From Aggregatilinea lenta (lineage in GTDB: Bacteria > Chloroflexota > Anaerolineae > Aggregatilineales > Aggregatilineaceae), in NCBI RefSeq assembly GCF_003569045.1, contig NZ_BFCB01000001.1, positions 651,189-715,188 of the forward strand: a stretch of DNA of 64,000 bases. Direction: 5' to 3'. Each line of letters opens with the position of its first letter. Position 1 is the stretch's first letter. Shown here one piece after another: positions 7,199 through 16,372 of this stretch. Both the position numbers and the translations under genes were made by a program. Under the pieces are notes generated by a model. It was given only the letters and a program-made list of their open reading frames with translations. It was not told the origin of the DNA and made no database searches.

Positions 7199-9997
7199 AT
7201 GTCCTTTATTGAAGCGCCTACCACCTTTTACATGGGCCGCCGCTTTGACCCCACGACCCGCCGCCTGGTGGACGAGGTCGTGTACTACGACTCGCGCGAC
7301 CTGACCACGCACGCGGTCGTCGTCGGCATGACCGGCAGCGGCAAGACCGGCCTATGCGTGACCCTGCTTGAAGAAGCGGTGATGGACAACATCCCGTCGA
7401 TCATCATCGATCCCAAGGGCGACATCACCAACCTGATGCTGGCCTTCCCGGACCTGAAGCCGGAAGAGTTCGCGCCGTGGGTCAACGTGGACGACGCACG
7501 CCGCGCCGGGATGGAGCCGGGCGACTACGCGGTCGAAGTGGCCCAGCAGTGGCGCGAGGGCCTCGCTGGGTGGGGTATCGGGCCGCAGCGCGTCGCCACC
7601 TACAAAAACAATGCCCGCTTCACGATTTACACACCCGGCTCGGACGCGGGTATGCCGATCAGTATCCTCGACGCGATGCACGCCCCGCGCGACGGTTTCG
7701 ACAACGACCAGGAGCTGCACCGCGAGCGCCTGAGCGGCATCGTAACGGCGCTGCTGGCACTCATCGGCAAAAGCGCCGATCCGCTCAAGGACCGCGAGCA
7801 CATCCTGATCGCCAACATTTTCGAATACGCCTGGCGGCGTGGGCAGGACCTGACGCTGGAAGACGTGATCCTCCAGGTTCAGAAGCCGCCCTTCACCAAG
7901 CTCGGCGTGTTCGACGTGGAAACGTCCTTTCCTGAAAAAGATCGCTTCGCGCTGGCGATGGAGCTGAACAATATCATGGCCGCGCCCAGCTTCCAGAGCT
8001 GGCTGCAAGGCGAGCCGCTCGACATCCAGAGCCTGCTCTATACGCCGGAGGGCAAACCGCGCGTCAGCATCTTCTACGTGGCCCATCTCAACGACGCGGA
8101 GCGCATGTTCATCGTGACGCTGCTGCTCGAAAACGTGCTGGCGTGGATGCGTACCCTCAGTGGCACGACCAGCCTGCGTGCCCTGCTCTACTTCGACGAG
8201 GTGTTCGGCTTCTTCCCGCCGCACCCGTATAACCCGCCCACCAAAACGCCGCTGCTGCGCCTGCTCAAGCAGGCGCGCGCGTTCGGGTTGGGCCTCGTGC
8301 TGGCGACGCAGAACCCCGGCGACCTCGACTACAAGGGCCTGTCGAACGCGGGCACGTGGTTCATCGGCAAGCTGCAAACCGAAAACGACAAGAACCGCGT
8401 GCTGACCGGCCTGGAAAGCGCCGTCGGCACGAACAGCCAACTCCATGTGGACGACATCGACCGCCTGCTGAGCAGCATCGATCCGCGTGTGTTCGTGATG
8501 AACAACGTGCACGACAATGGCGGCCCCATCGCGATGCACACCCGTTGGGCGATGAGCTACCTGCGCGGCCCGCTCACGCGCCAGCAGATCCGCGTGCTGA
8601 TGGCCGACCAGCGCGAGCAGCCGTACTATCCACCGTACCAGCAGGGACAGAAAAGCAGCCTTGGCCAGGGCAACACGCCCGTGCCGCAGGGCACGCAGCC
8701 GGTTCAGGGCACCGGGCCGCGCCTCGTGGAGCCGCCCGTGCGCGCCGGGGCCACGCCGCCCCCGATGAGTCTGCCCGAAATGCCGGAGCCACCCGTACAG
8801 GCCGGGTCCACCCCGCGCCCGGCGTCCCTGCCGGACTTCGGCGCGCCGCCGCTGCGGCCCACGACGCCGGAGCCTGCGCCTGCCAATGGCAGTCCGATGC
8901 CTTCGGTCAGCGTGGGCACGTTCTCGCCGGATCTGACGCAGCCCTCGATGCCGCTGGACACCGGCATGCAGTCGCGCCCAGTGGCGGAAGACGTGAACAG
9001 CGCACCGCCGCCTGTCTCGGCCACTACAGCGCAGTATTACCTGCCCACGACCGTCTCGCGCGAGCAGGCGATGGCTGCCTGGGAACGTAAGACCGGGATT
9101 CCGGTGTCCAGCTATGGCGGCGCGGCGCTGATGTACCGCCCGATCCTGCTGGCGCAAGCCCAGGCGCGCTACACCGATCGCAAGAGTGATGTGACGACCG
9201 TGCAAGCGTACGCCTACCACGTGCCGCACGTCGCGCGGGCCGGGCTGATCCACTGGGACGAGTACCGCGCGCCGTACACCGATCCGAGAGATCTCAGCCA
9301 GACGCCGCTGATGGAGGCCGGGTACGGGGATCTGTCGCCCGGGCTGGCGGACAGCAAGCGCCTCACCGAGCTGAAGCGCGAGGTGGTCGATTACATCTAC
9401 CAGACTGCCAGCCTCGTCCTGATGCACAACCCGGACCTGGACCTCTACGGCCAGCCGGAGATGAACCGCCGCGACTTTTTGATCCAGGCGCAAACGTTGG
9501 CGCGCCAGGCCCGCGACGGCGAACTGGACAAGGTCATGGGCCAGTACGACAAGAAGTTCGACGACCTGGAAACTAAGCTGCGTAAAAAGGCGCGCGATCT
9601 GGCCGCCGGGCAGCAGCAGTTTGACGCGGTGAAAAATGAGGAGATGTTCACTACGGGCGAGGCGCTGCTCAGTCTGCTGCGGGGCCGCACGACGTACACA
9701 CTCTCCCGCGTGAGCCGCGCGCGCCGCTACAAGAACTACGTGCAGGAAGACGTGACGGACGCGGAAGCCGCCATCGCGGAACTGGAAGCGCAGGTGGACG
9801 GTCTGCACGCCGAGATGGAAAACGCGCTGCACCAGATTCAGGACAGGTGGGCGCGCGCGGCGGCGGTCGTGGAGGATTACCGGATCACGCCGTATAAGAA
9901 GGACATCTACCTCGACGCGTTCGGCATTGGCTGGAAGCCGCATTGGGTCGTGGTAGTCAACGGCCAGCAGCAGCTCATCTCGGCCTGGGGCGATTGA
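7199..9997 (+). CDS. HerA/FtsK-superfamily ATPase with Pro-rich linker and coiled-coil C-terminus
   Basis: This 932-residue protein has a Walker A GMTGSGKT at 43-50, a Walker B LLYFDEVFGF (D333, E334) and a sensor-like VLATQNPGDLDYKG block, the layout of DUF87/HerA-FtsK ATP-dependent translocases. Residues about 467-610 are a Pro/Gln/Thr-rich linker, and the C-terminal 300 residues contain charged helices likely to be coiled coil (about 760-800 and 870-910) plus a terminal hydrophobic strand. No signal or membrane segment is seen. No NurA-like nuclease is adjacent, so a DNA-end-processing role is not supported; the motor may act on DNA or on another polymer. Start ATG at 7199, preceded by GCGAGGCAGG. 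Confidence 0.85.
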   Translation: MSFIEAPTTFYMGRRFDPTTRRLVDEVVYYDSRDLTTHAVVVGMTGSGKTGLCVTLLEEAVMDNIPSIIIDPKGDITNLMLAFPDLKPEEFAPWVNVDDARRAGMEPGDYAVEVAQQWREGLAGWGIGPQRVATYKNNARFTIYTPGSDAGMPISILDAMHAPRDGFDNDQELHRERLSGIVTALLALIGKSADPLKDREHILIANIFEYAWRRGQDLTLEDVILQVQKPPFTKLGVFDVETSFPEKDRFALAMELNNIMAAPSFQSWLQGEPLDIQSLLYTPEGKPRVSIFYVAHLNDAERMFIVTLLLENVLAWMRTLSGTTSLRALLYFDEVFGFFPPHPYNPPTKTPLLRLLKQARAFGLGLVLATQNPGDLDYKGLSNAGTWFIGKLQTENDKNRVLTGLESAVGTNSQLHVDDIDRLLSSIDPRVFVMNNVHDNGGPIAMHTRWAMSYLRGPLTRQQIRVLMADQREQPYYPPYQQGQKSSLGQGNTPVPQGTQPVQGTGPRLVEPPVRAGATPPPMSLPEMPEPPVQAGSTPRPASLPDFGAPPLRPTTPEPAPANGSPMPSVSVGTFSPDLTQPSMPLDTGMQSRPVAEDVNSAPPPVSATTAQYYLPTTVSREQAMAAWERKTGIPVSSYGGAALMYRPILLAQAQARYTDRKSDVTTVQAYAYHVPHVARAGLIHWDEYRAPYTDPRDLSQTPLMEAGYGDLSPGLADSKRLTELKREVVDYIYQTASLVLMHNPDLDLYGQPEMNRRDFLIQAQTLARQARDGELDKVMGQYDKKFDDLETKLRKKARDLAAGQQQFDAVKNEEMFTTGEALLSLLRGRTTYTLSRVSRARRYKNYVQEDVTDAEAAIAELEAQVDGLHAEMENALHQIQDRWARAAAVVEDYRITPYKKDIYLDAFGIGWKPHWVVVVNGQQQLISAWGD

Positions 9998-10009
9998 GCG
10001 AAAAGCAGT

Positions 10010-10040
10010 GGTCAGTTGTTAGTTTTCAGCAGTTAGTTCA
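10010..10040 (+). repeat. Repeat C (TTAGTTTTCAG-type stretch)
   Basis: GTCAGTTGTTAGTTTTCAGC follows directly after the HerA-like gene. Related AT-rich stretches occur at about 1675-1712, 21823-21855 (inverted), 52391-52415 and 54622-54652, usually next to repeat A or B. Confidence 0.55.
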
Positions 10041-10169
10041 AACTGGATGAAGGCGGGCGCGGTGCCATTGGCATCGCGCTCGTTTTTGTCCACAGTGCAA
10101 TGTGCCTCACCCCGACTGCTGGTTTCTTGCGATGGGCTGCTTGATCGTTCCCGCTTAGCGGCGTGTGGT

Positions 10170-10529
10170 TTACCGAGATGTTCCGCGGCTCCTCCGGCTG
10201 GGATTGCCGTGAGGACGGACCGTAGCTTCGGCGCGTACCCTGAAGACGCCAAGCTCAAGCCTGGACTCCGTCCAGTTTTCGAGATCGGTATTGAGTCTGG
10301 CGTACCCCTCTGCGTGTTCGCTCAGAGCCTGCTCTTGCTGCAGTTCCGTATCCCAAAGGTCGATTATCAGATACCGTTGCCCATTGTGGGTGTCATGCAG
10401 CACAGTGGTACCACGGAAGCCAGGGGACTTGCCGATCAGCTTGCTCCAGGCGCCGCCAGGGCCATAGACCAACTCGAGCTTGCCCTGGCCTTTCTGTTTA
10501 ACCAGAATCTCCCACACAACTTCAATCAT
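10170..10529 (-). CDS. Small ABM-fold protein (antibiotic biosynthesis monooxygenase-like)
   Basis: This 119-residue protein has the alternating strands and helices of the ABM/dimeric alpha-beta barrel fold: MIEVVWEILVKQ, the PGGAWSKLIGKSPGFRGTT segment (compare the GF/GF turn in the family), QRYLIIDLWDTE and a helix EQALSEHAEGYARLN. ABM proteins range from cofactor-free oxygenases to haem-degrading and unknown-function proteins, and no catalytic signature can be assigned. The last 15 residues (GNPSRRSRGTSR) are a polar basic tail. Genes on both sides are unrelated. Confidence 0.7.
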   Translation of the reverse strand: MIEVVWEILVKQKGQGKLELVYGPGGAWSKLIGKSPGFRGTTVLHDTHNGQRYLIIDLWDTELQQEQALSEHAEGYARLNTDLENWTESRLELGVFRVRAEATVRPHGNPSRRSRGTSR

Positions 10530-10606
10530 GGCGTTCTACACCTTTATGTGAGAACAACGGCGACAACGCATTCCGAACATGTCAGTGCGTGGCCCGGCGA
10601 GCAGCG

Positions 10607-10634
10607 GTAGGGGCGTATTGCAATACGCCCCTAC
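10607..10634. repeat. Repeat B, perfect 28-bp palindrome
   Basis: GTAGGGGCGTATTG is followed immediately by its exact reverse complement. It lies between two leftward genes, 30 bases after the stop of the SH3 protein gene. Near-identical copies are at 21705-21732 and 56133-56160. Confidence 0.85.
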
Positions 10635-10664
10635 GCGTGAATGTTACTCAGAGAATAGCCGCGC

Positions 10665-12281
10665 CTACCCGACCGGTGTGAGCGTTTGCAGGAAGCTGCC
10701 GCCGTCCATCACACCCTCGACCGCCCAGCCCATGCGGCCATCGTCGGCGCGCACGCGCCACCACGTCAGTGCGTCCGCCTCGACCGGCCCTTCCATCAGG
10801 TTCACGCCCGACCCCGCAGGCAGGTAAAACAACACCGCATAGGCCGTGCCCGCGCCGCTGCGCACGCGGAGCTGGTCGCCTTCGGTCGTGGTGACCGTCG
10901 CGCGACCGCCTACGCTCAGTGCGGTCAACGTGGCAGTGCCGGTCGGCCCGGCGGGCAGGGTCGCGGTGGGTCCGGCGGGTAGCGTTACGGTGGGATCGAG
11001 CGGCGGGACGCCGGTGGTGGCGGTCGGCATCACGGGCGGTTCGCCTAAGATGCCTGCTGGCGGAAAGGCTGGCAGCCCCGCGCCCCCGCTGAGCGGGTTG
11101 GCCCAGATGATGCGCCAGAATCCTCCGGCCATATCCGTCCATGCGACGAACTCGGTCGGCGTGGGATTGCCTTCGGCAAAGCGATGGTAGCGAATCTCCA
11201 CTGGCCCGCCAGACGATGAATTACTGACGAACACGTAGCCGTCCATCGTGCCCCAGACTTCGTAGGTGTCCAGCGCAGGCAGCGCATAGACCGCGCCGCT
11301 GCGATCCACGACCGCCCACGACGTGGCACTACCATCGGCGTTCATCATCATCACCGCCGCTTTGCGCCCATCGTCTACGAATCGCGCGTTCAGGGGGATC
11401 ATGTCTGGTTCGACGAGGATTGGGTAGCGGTCGCCCATCTTGTTCGAGTACATCATCACGTTAAAGGCCGGACCCGGTCCCATCGGCGTAGTAACGGGGA
11501 AGGACGCGTCCGCATCGACCCAAATCACTTCGCTGTTGGGCAGCAGCACGTCAAACCCGGACTTGCCGTATGGTCCCGCGATTTGGACCGTACTGTCGGT
11601 CAGGTTCCAGACCATGCTGGGGTACTCCGGTGCGCCCTCGGAGGCGTAGTAGATCGGCGCGAAGGTGATCAGGCCGGGGAAGGTCGCGGTCTTCATCTGA
11701 AAGGTGCGGATCATCGGCAGCACGTTGACCAGTTCTTCGCCCAGCGCGGCCACGGCGGCGGTATTGGCGTCCAGGCGGTAGAGGATCGCGCTGGTGTTCA
11801 TCTCCATTACGACCACTTCCCAGGACGGGCGCGTTTCCGCCGGGTCGAACCCGAAGTGGTTGATGATCCCAAAGGCGAGCTGCGTGCCGTCTTCGCTGAA
11901 GCTGTACTGGTCCAGCGAGCAGCCGAGGATCGGGCCGGTGGGGATGTAGGCCGCGACGTACACACCCGCGTAAATGTCGTAGACGCGCACGCTGGCCGCG
12001 CCTATGTCGTCGGTGAGGCAGGCGGCCAACAGTGCGCCGTCGCGCGAAATTGTCAGGTCGGTGGGATAGCTCGACGTGCCGGGCGGCAGGGGGAACATCA
12101 TCTCGACGGCAGGCGCGCCGTCCGGGAAGACGTGCACGAGCTGGCCCGTGTCGGCGTTGTATGCCCACGCCGACCACGATCCGCCTGCGTGCGCGGTGGG
12201 CGTGTCGCCCACCGGCGCGAACGGGGTGATGGCGACGATCAGGGCGAGGCCGAGCAGCAGCGGTAAAACTTTGCGGGTCAT
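10665..12281 (-). CDS. Secreted protein with C-terminal bacterial SH3 domain
   Basis: This 538-residue protein has a signal peptide (RKVLPLLLGLALIVAITPF, cleavage after AHA). Residues about 35-410 look like a WD40/PQQ-type beta-propeller with repeats such as LTISRDGALLAACL and YSFSEDGTQLAFG. A Pro/Thr-rich linker (about 412-455, PTVTLPAGPTATLPAGPTG) leads to a bacterial SH3 domain (about 460-530: LRVRSGAGTAYAVLFYLPAG, WWRVRADDGRMGWA). SH3b domains bind cell-wall or surface polymers, so the protein is probably anchored outside the membrane. ATG at 12281 follows TTTGGAGAGACT. Confidence 0.85.
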   Translation of the reverse strand: MTRKVLPLLLGLALIVAITPFAPVGDTPTAHAGGSWSAWAYNADTGQLVHVFPDGAPAVEMMFPLPPGTSSYPTDLTISRDGALLAACLTDDIGAASVRVYDIYAGVYVAAYIPTGPILGCSLDQYSFSEDGTQLAFGIINHFGFDPAETRPSWEVVVMEMNTSAILYRLDANTAAVAALGEELVNVLPMIRTFQMKTATFPGLITFAPIYYASEGAPEYPSMVWNLTDSTVQIAGPYGKSGFDVLLPNSEVIWVDADASFPVTTPMGPGPAFNVMMYSNKMGDRYPILVEPDMIPLNARFVDDGRKAAVMMMNADGSATSWAVVDRSGAVYALPALDTYEVWGTMDGYVFVSNSSSGGPVEIRYHRFAEGNPTPTEFVAWTDMAGGFWRIIWANPLSGGAGLPAFPPAGILGEPPVMPTATTGVPPLDPTVTLPAGPTATLPAGPTGTATLTALSVGGRATVTTTEGDQLRVRSGAGTAYAVLFYLPAGSGVNLMEGPVEADALTWWRVRADDGRMGWAVEGVMDGGSFLQTLTPVG

Positions 12282-12328
12282 GGGATAGTCTCTCCAAACT
12301 AAAGCGATTTTCCTTCTTGGCTGCTCTT

Positions 12329-12356
12329 ATTGTAGAGGAAGACTTACTTTATTTAA
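12329..12356 (-). promoter_or_regulatory. Possible promoter for the SH3 protein gene
   Basis: Read leftwards, TTAAAT (12351-12356) and TACAAT (12329-12334) are separated by 16 bases and lie about 50 bases before the start at 12281, in a locally AT-rich spot. Confidence 0.4.
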
Positions 12357-12478
12357 GTATGGAAGTTATAAAAACGGGTAATCACGGGCTAAACGGCGCG
12401 TCTCCGTCAGCCGGACAGCGGCCAAGCGCCGCGCGGACGCATTGTGATTTGCCGCACCGCCTTTTATAATCGCCCGAC

Positions 12479-14218
12479 ATGAGCAAACTCTTCTCTCACA
12501 CCCTGTTCGGATTCCGCCTGCGCACGCTGGCGATCCTCGCGGCGCTGGGGCTGGCGGCACTGCTGGCGCTGGCCGCCGATCTGCACTTTCACGGCCAGGT
12601 TTACAATCTGTTCTGGAACGTCACGGGCGAGACGGAACCCGCCAAGCAGATCCTCGGCTTCGGGCAGTACCTCGCGCGCTTCACCCGCCAGCAGCCGGAC
12701 ACGGAACCCTACGCGGATTTCCAGCACAACAACGTGAATCCGTTCGGCGTGAACACGTTTCTGGAGCAGGAAGTCGAGCCGGAAAAACGCGAGCGTCAGG
12801 TCCAGATGATCGCGGACGCGGGCTTTCACTGGATCCGCCAGCAGTTCACGTGGGAAGACATCGAGATCGACCACAAGGGCAATTTCATCGACCGGCGCGA
12901 GGGGCGTGATCTCAACCTGGACGGCGTCGTCAGCCCGGACGAAGAGGTCAGCACGTGGGAGAAGTACGACGACATCGTGCGCCTGACGGACGAGTACAGC
13001 CTGGAAATCATCGCACGGTTGAGCACGCCGCCCGCGTGGAGCCAGCCCGAAGGCACGACCAACGGCTTCGCGCCACCCGCCGATTTTCAGGATTACGTCG
13101 ATTTTGCGACGACCGTCGCCACGCGTTACCAGGGCCGCATCTACCATTACCAGATCTGGAACGAGCCGAACCTCTATCCCGAATGGGGCGACCAGACGGT
13201 TAACGCCGAGGCGTACACCGACCTGCTGTGCCGCACGTATACGGCGCTGAAGGCGGTCGATCCCGGCATCATCGTTATCACCGGGGCCATCGGGCCGACC
13301 ATCGACCTGAGCGGCACCAACGCCTACGACCTGCTCTATTTGCAGCGCATGTATCAGGCCGGGGCGGGCGACTGCTTCGACGTGCTCAGCGTGCAGGGCT
13401 ACGGCCTGTGGAGCGGCCCGACCGACCGCCGCCTGCGGCAGGTGACGATCAACTTCCCGCGCCAGGAGTGGATCCGCGACATGATGGTCGCCAACGGCGA
13501 CGCGGACAAGCCGATCTGGATCAGCGAAGTGGCCTGGGATCCGGTGCCGAACGATCCGGCCATCGCGGACCTGGATCGCTACGGCATGGTCACGATGGAC
13601 GAAGCCGCCGAGTGGGCACCGCTGGCCTACGAGCGCGCGCTGGAAGACTGGCCGTGGGTCGGCGTGATGGCGTACTGGTACTTCAAGCCCGCCGACGAAA
13701 CGAACCTCGGCCAAAGCTGGTATTACTTCCGCCTCGTCGAGTCGGACTTCACGCCGACGCCCGTTTACGACGCGCTCAAAGCCTACATCATCGGGACGCA
13801 GCCCAAGACCATCGGTGCGGGGCGGCACGGGACAATCGGCGGAGCCTTGATCCAGACCGAAGACGGCGCCGAATCGCGCACGTACCGCATCGACGGCACG
13901 GACGTGTCGCTGTGTTACGCCGCGCTCGACGTTCCGATGGCGGTTTACGTTCAACAGGGCGACAACGCCCACACGATCACGCTGTCCGCAGGCGATCCCG
14001 GCTGCACGGTCGTCGCGGAGGATCTCGGCCCCGGTACGCACCTGCTCACGCTCACCGCGCCGGAATGGACCGGGCTGGACAGCCTCGCCATCGTGGACCG
14101 GACGTGGCGCGCCGCGCTGCCGTGGCTGCTGGCGGGTTCGCTGGCGGCGCTCGGCGTGCTGATCGTGCTCGGTGCGGCGGTGGTGGGGCGTGTACGTATG
14201 GGGCGTGTTCGCGCATGA
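12479..14218 (+). CDS. Membrane-anchored clan GH-A glycoside hydrolase-like protein
   Basis: This 579-residue protein has an N-terminal membrane segment (about 13-33) and a C-terminal one (about 544-570). Between them is a TIM-barrel GH-A domain with the acid/base in YQIWNEPNLYPEWG (E229) and a nucleophile candidate in IWISEVAWDP (E350), a layout like GH5/GH39 enzymes. Residues 440-540 form a beta-rich C-terminal domain. It probably acts on a glycan at the outer face of the membrane; linkage unknown. Its TGA overlaps the ATG of the next gene by four bases, so the two are translated together. Sequence after the first membrane helix (QVYNLFWNVTGETEP) is not recognised. Confidence 0.85.
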   Translation: MSKLFSHTLFGFRLRTLAILAALGLAALLALAADLHFHGQVYNLFWNVTGETEPAKQILGFGQYLARFTRQQPDTEPYADFQHNNVNPFGVNTFLEQEVEPEKRERQVQMIADAGFHWIRQQFTWEDIEIDHKGNFIDRREGRDLNLDGVVSPDEEVSTWEKYDDIVRLTDEYSLEIIARLSTPPAWSQPEGTTNGFAPPADFQDYVDFATTVATRYQGRIYHYQIWNEPNLYPEWGDQTVNAEAYTDLLCRTYTALKAVDPGIIVITGAIGPTIDLSGTNAYDLLYLQRMYQAGAGDCFDVLSVQGYGLWSGPTDRRLRQVTINFPRQEWIRDMMVANGDADKPIWISEVAWDPVPNDPAIADLDRYGMVTMDEAAEWAPLAYERALEDWPWVGVMAYWYFKPADETNLGQSWYYFRLVESDFTPTPVYDALKAYIIGTQPKTIGAGRHGTIGGALIQTEDGAESRTYRIDGTDVSLCYAALDVPMAVYVQQGDNAHTITLSAGDPGCTVVAEDLGPGTHLLTLTAPEWTGLDSLAIVDRTWRAALPWLLAGSLAALGVLIVLGAAVVGRVRMGRVRA

Positions 14219-16314
14219 GATCCGCGCGCGGGCGTGGCTGGATGCTCCCGGCGCTGGCGCTCGTGCTACTGCTCGCGGCGGGCCTGCGGTTTCACCTGCT
14301 CGGCGCGCAGTCCTTGTGGAACGACGAAGGCAACAGCCTACGCCTCGCGCAGCGCGGCGTGAGCGATCTGATCGACGCGGCGGGCCGCGACATCCATCCC
14401 CCCGGCTACTATTTGCTGCTCAAAGCCTGGATCGCGGGCGCGGGCACGACCGAGTTCGCGCTGCGGGCGCTCTCCGCGTTGGAAGGACTGATCGCGGTGG
14501 CGCTGGCAATCGCGCTGGGCCGCGCCCTGTTTGCGCGTCCGGCGGGGATCGCTGCCGGGCTGCTGGTGGCGCTCAGTCCGCTGGCCGTGTACTACAGCCA
14601 GGAAACGCGCATGTACGCCCAACTCGCGCTGTTGGCCGTCGCGAGCATGTGGATCTTCGTCGTGTGGCTGCGGCGGTTCAGCGTGTTTTTGGACGAAGCT
14701 CCCCCTCCTTCGCTTTCTTTGCCGGGCTTTCTTTCCGCGAAAGAAAGCCGCGCTTTTTTCTGGCTTCTCGCTCTGGGACTGTGCAACGCCGCCGGGATGT
14801 ACACGCAGTACTCGTTCGCGTTCACGCTGGCGGCGCAGGTCGTGTGGCTGCTGGTCTGGAGCGCCGCGCGCCGCCTGGACCGGACCGCGCAGCGCGCCCT
14901 GATCGCGTATGGCGCGGCGGGACTGCTGTCGCTGGCGCTGTTCCTGCCCTGGCTGCCGACCGCGTGGGATCAGGTCACGGCGTGGCCGCGCACGGGCGTC
15001 GAGATGGCCGTCAGCGAACAGGCGCGCGCCGTCCTGACCTGGATCACGGTCGGGAACACGGCGGGCACGGTCGGCTGGGCGATTCTGCTGCTCCCGCTGC
15101 TGCTGGCGGCGCTCTCGCTGATCCCCCCGCGCGGCTCGCGGCGCAAGGATGTGTTGTGGCGGGCGAGTCTGCCGCTGGCCTGGGCCGGGATCGGCGTGGC
15201 GGCGCTGGTTGCGTCCGGCGCGTACCGCGAGGCGAACCTGAAATTCCTGCTGCCCGCGCAGATCGCGCTGGCGGTGAGTCTGGGCGGGGGATTGTGGCGG
15301 GCGTGGCACGTTGTAAGCGGACCTTACCCCGGGACCCTCTCCAATCAAGTTGGAGAGGGGAGCACACCATACGAGGCATCTCGCCCCTTCCCTCCGCGTG
15401 TGTGGGGGAAGGGGATGGGGGATGGGGGGCGGTTTTTCGCCCCTACCGCGTTTTTACGTCTCGCGGCCCTCGCCCTGACCGGCCTGCTGGTCACCGGGCA
15501 GATCGCGGCCCTCGACGCGCTGTACACCGATCCGGCCTATGCGCGCGACGACTACCGCGCGATGGCGGCGCGCATCACGGCGGAAGCACGCCCCGGCGAC
15601 GCCGTGATCCTTGATGCGCCCAATCAGGCCGAGGTGTTCAGCTACTACTATCACGGGGCGGCGGCGGTCTACGAACTGCCGCGCGGCCTGGGCGGGGACG
15701 ACGACGCGACCCGCGCCGAAGTCCGTGCCGTGATCGCGGCGCACGACCGGATCTGGGTGCTGTTCTGGGGCGAGCAGGAGCGCGATTCGCGCCGTGTGGT
15801 GCAGGCCACGCTCGACGCGGAGACGTTCCCGGTGCGTTCGGAGTGGTATGGCGACGTGCGGCTGGCCGAATACGCCGTGCTGGCGGAACCGCCCGCCGCG
15901 CCGGACGTGACGTTGAACGCGTTGTTCGGGGATCGCGTGGCGCTGGATGGCTACGCACTGAGCGATGACGCTGCGCAGCCCGGCGACGTGGTCGGTGTGT
16001 CGCTGTTCTGGCGTGCGGATGCACCGCTCGACGTGCGCTACAAAGTCACCGTGCAGCTTCTCGCGCCGGACGGATCGCTGGTCGATCAGCACGACGCCGA
16101 GCCGGGCAACAACCAGCGCCCCACGGTGACATGGGAGCCGGGCGAGACGGTGATCGACCCGCACGGGCTGGCCGTGCCGCCGGACGCGCCGCCCGGCGAT
16201 TACGCGATCATCGTGGGCGTATACGATGCGGCGAACCCCAAGCAGCGGCTTTCCGTCACAGGCGACGGCGCAGCCGCCGATCATCTGGATCTGGCCGCGC
16301 TCACCGTGCGTTAA
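14215..16314 (+). CDS. GT39/ArnT-like polytopic membrane glycosyltransferase with in-frame repeat insertion
   Basis: This 699-residue protein starts with a membrane helix followed by LWNDEGNSLRLA (D37-E38), the acidic loop motif of the PMT/ArnT lipid-linked glycosyltransferase superfamily, then DIHPPGYYLLLKAW and about ten further hydrophobic segments. The last 200 residues are a soluble beta-rich domain. Such enzymes transfer sugar from a polyprenyl carrier at the outer membrane face. Two loops look like repeat DNA translated in frame: residues about 370-405 (repeat A copy 2) and about 160-182, encoded by a perfect hairpin region. Homologues should lack these. ATG overlaps the upstream stop (ATGA). 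Confidence 0.85.
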   Translation: MRSARGRGWMLPALALVLLLAAGLRFHLLGAQSLWNDEGNSLRLAQRGVSDLIDAAGRDIHPPGYYLLLKAWIAGAGTTEFALRALSALEGLIAVALAIALGRALFARPAGIAAGLLVALSPLAVYYSQETRMYAQLALLAVASMWIFVVWLRRFSVFLDEAPPPSLSLPGFLSAKESRAFFWLLALGLCNAAGMYTQYSFAFTLAAQVVWLLVWSAARRLDRTAQRALIAYGAAGLLSLALFLPWLPTAWDQVTAWPRTGVEMAVSEQARAVLTWITVGNTAGTVGWAILLLPLLLAALSLIPPRGSRRKDVLWRASLPLAWAGIGVAALVASGAYREANLKFLLPAQIALAVSLGGGLWRAWHVVSGPYPGTLSNQVGEGSTPYEASRPFPPRVWGKGMGDGGRFFAPTAFLRLAALALTGLLVTGQIAALDALYTDPAYARDDYRAMAARITAEARPGDAVILDAPNQAEVFSYYYHGAAAVYELPRGLGGDDDATRAEVRAVIAAHDRIWVLFWGEQERDSRRVVQATLDAETFPVRSEWYGDVRLAEYAVLAEPPAAPDVTLNALFGDRVALDGYALSDDAAQPGDVVGVSLFWRADAPLDVRYKVTVQLLAPDGSLVDQHDAEPGNNQRPTVTWEPGETVIDPHGLAVPPDAPPGDYAIIVGVYDAANPKQRLSVTGDGAAADHLDLAALTVR
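14725..14759 (+). repeat. Perfect hairpin with T6 tail inside the glycosyltransferase gene
   Basis: GGCTTTCTTT (14725-14734) and AAAGAAAGCC (14740-14749) form a perfect 10-bp stem over a CCGCG loop; after GCGC comes TTTTTT (14754-14759). It lies in the sense direction inside the coding sequence and resembles an intrinsic terminator or inserted repeat. Confidence 0.6.
15322..15430 (+). repeat. Repeat A, copy 2, inside a coding sequence
   Basis: ACCTTACCCCGGGACCCTCT, the CTCTCCAATCAAGTTGGAGAG hairpin and CCCCTTCCCTCCGCGTGTG followed by GGGGGAAGGGG reproduce both modules of repeat A. It is read in frame as a Gly/Pro-rich loop between two predicted membrane helices of the GT39-like protein. Confidence 0.85.
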
Positions 16315-16372
16315 CAGGCCTCTCACGCCGTACTTGGCCGGTCCCCTCCGCCTTCTGCTAACATCGAACTAG

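Noticed and set aside
7352-9943. 863-residue minus-strand frame opposite the HerA-like ATPase
   Set aside because: No domain motif and a His/Arg/Gln-rich composition. The sense frame has Walker A and B.
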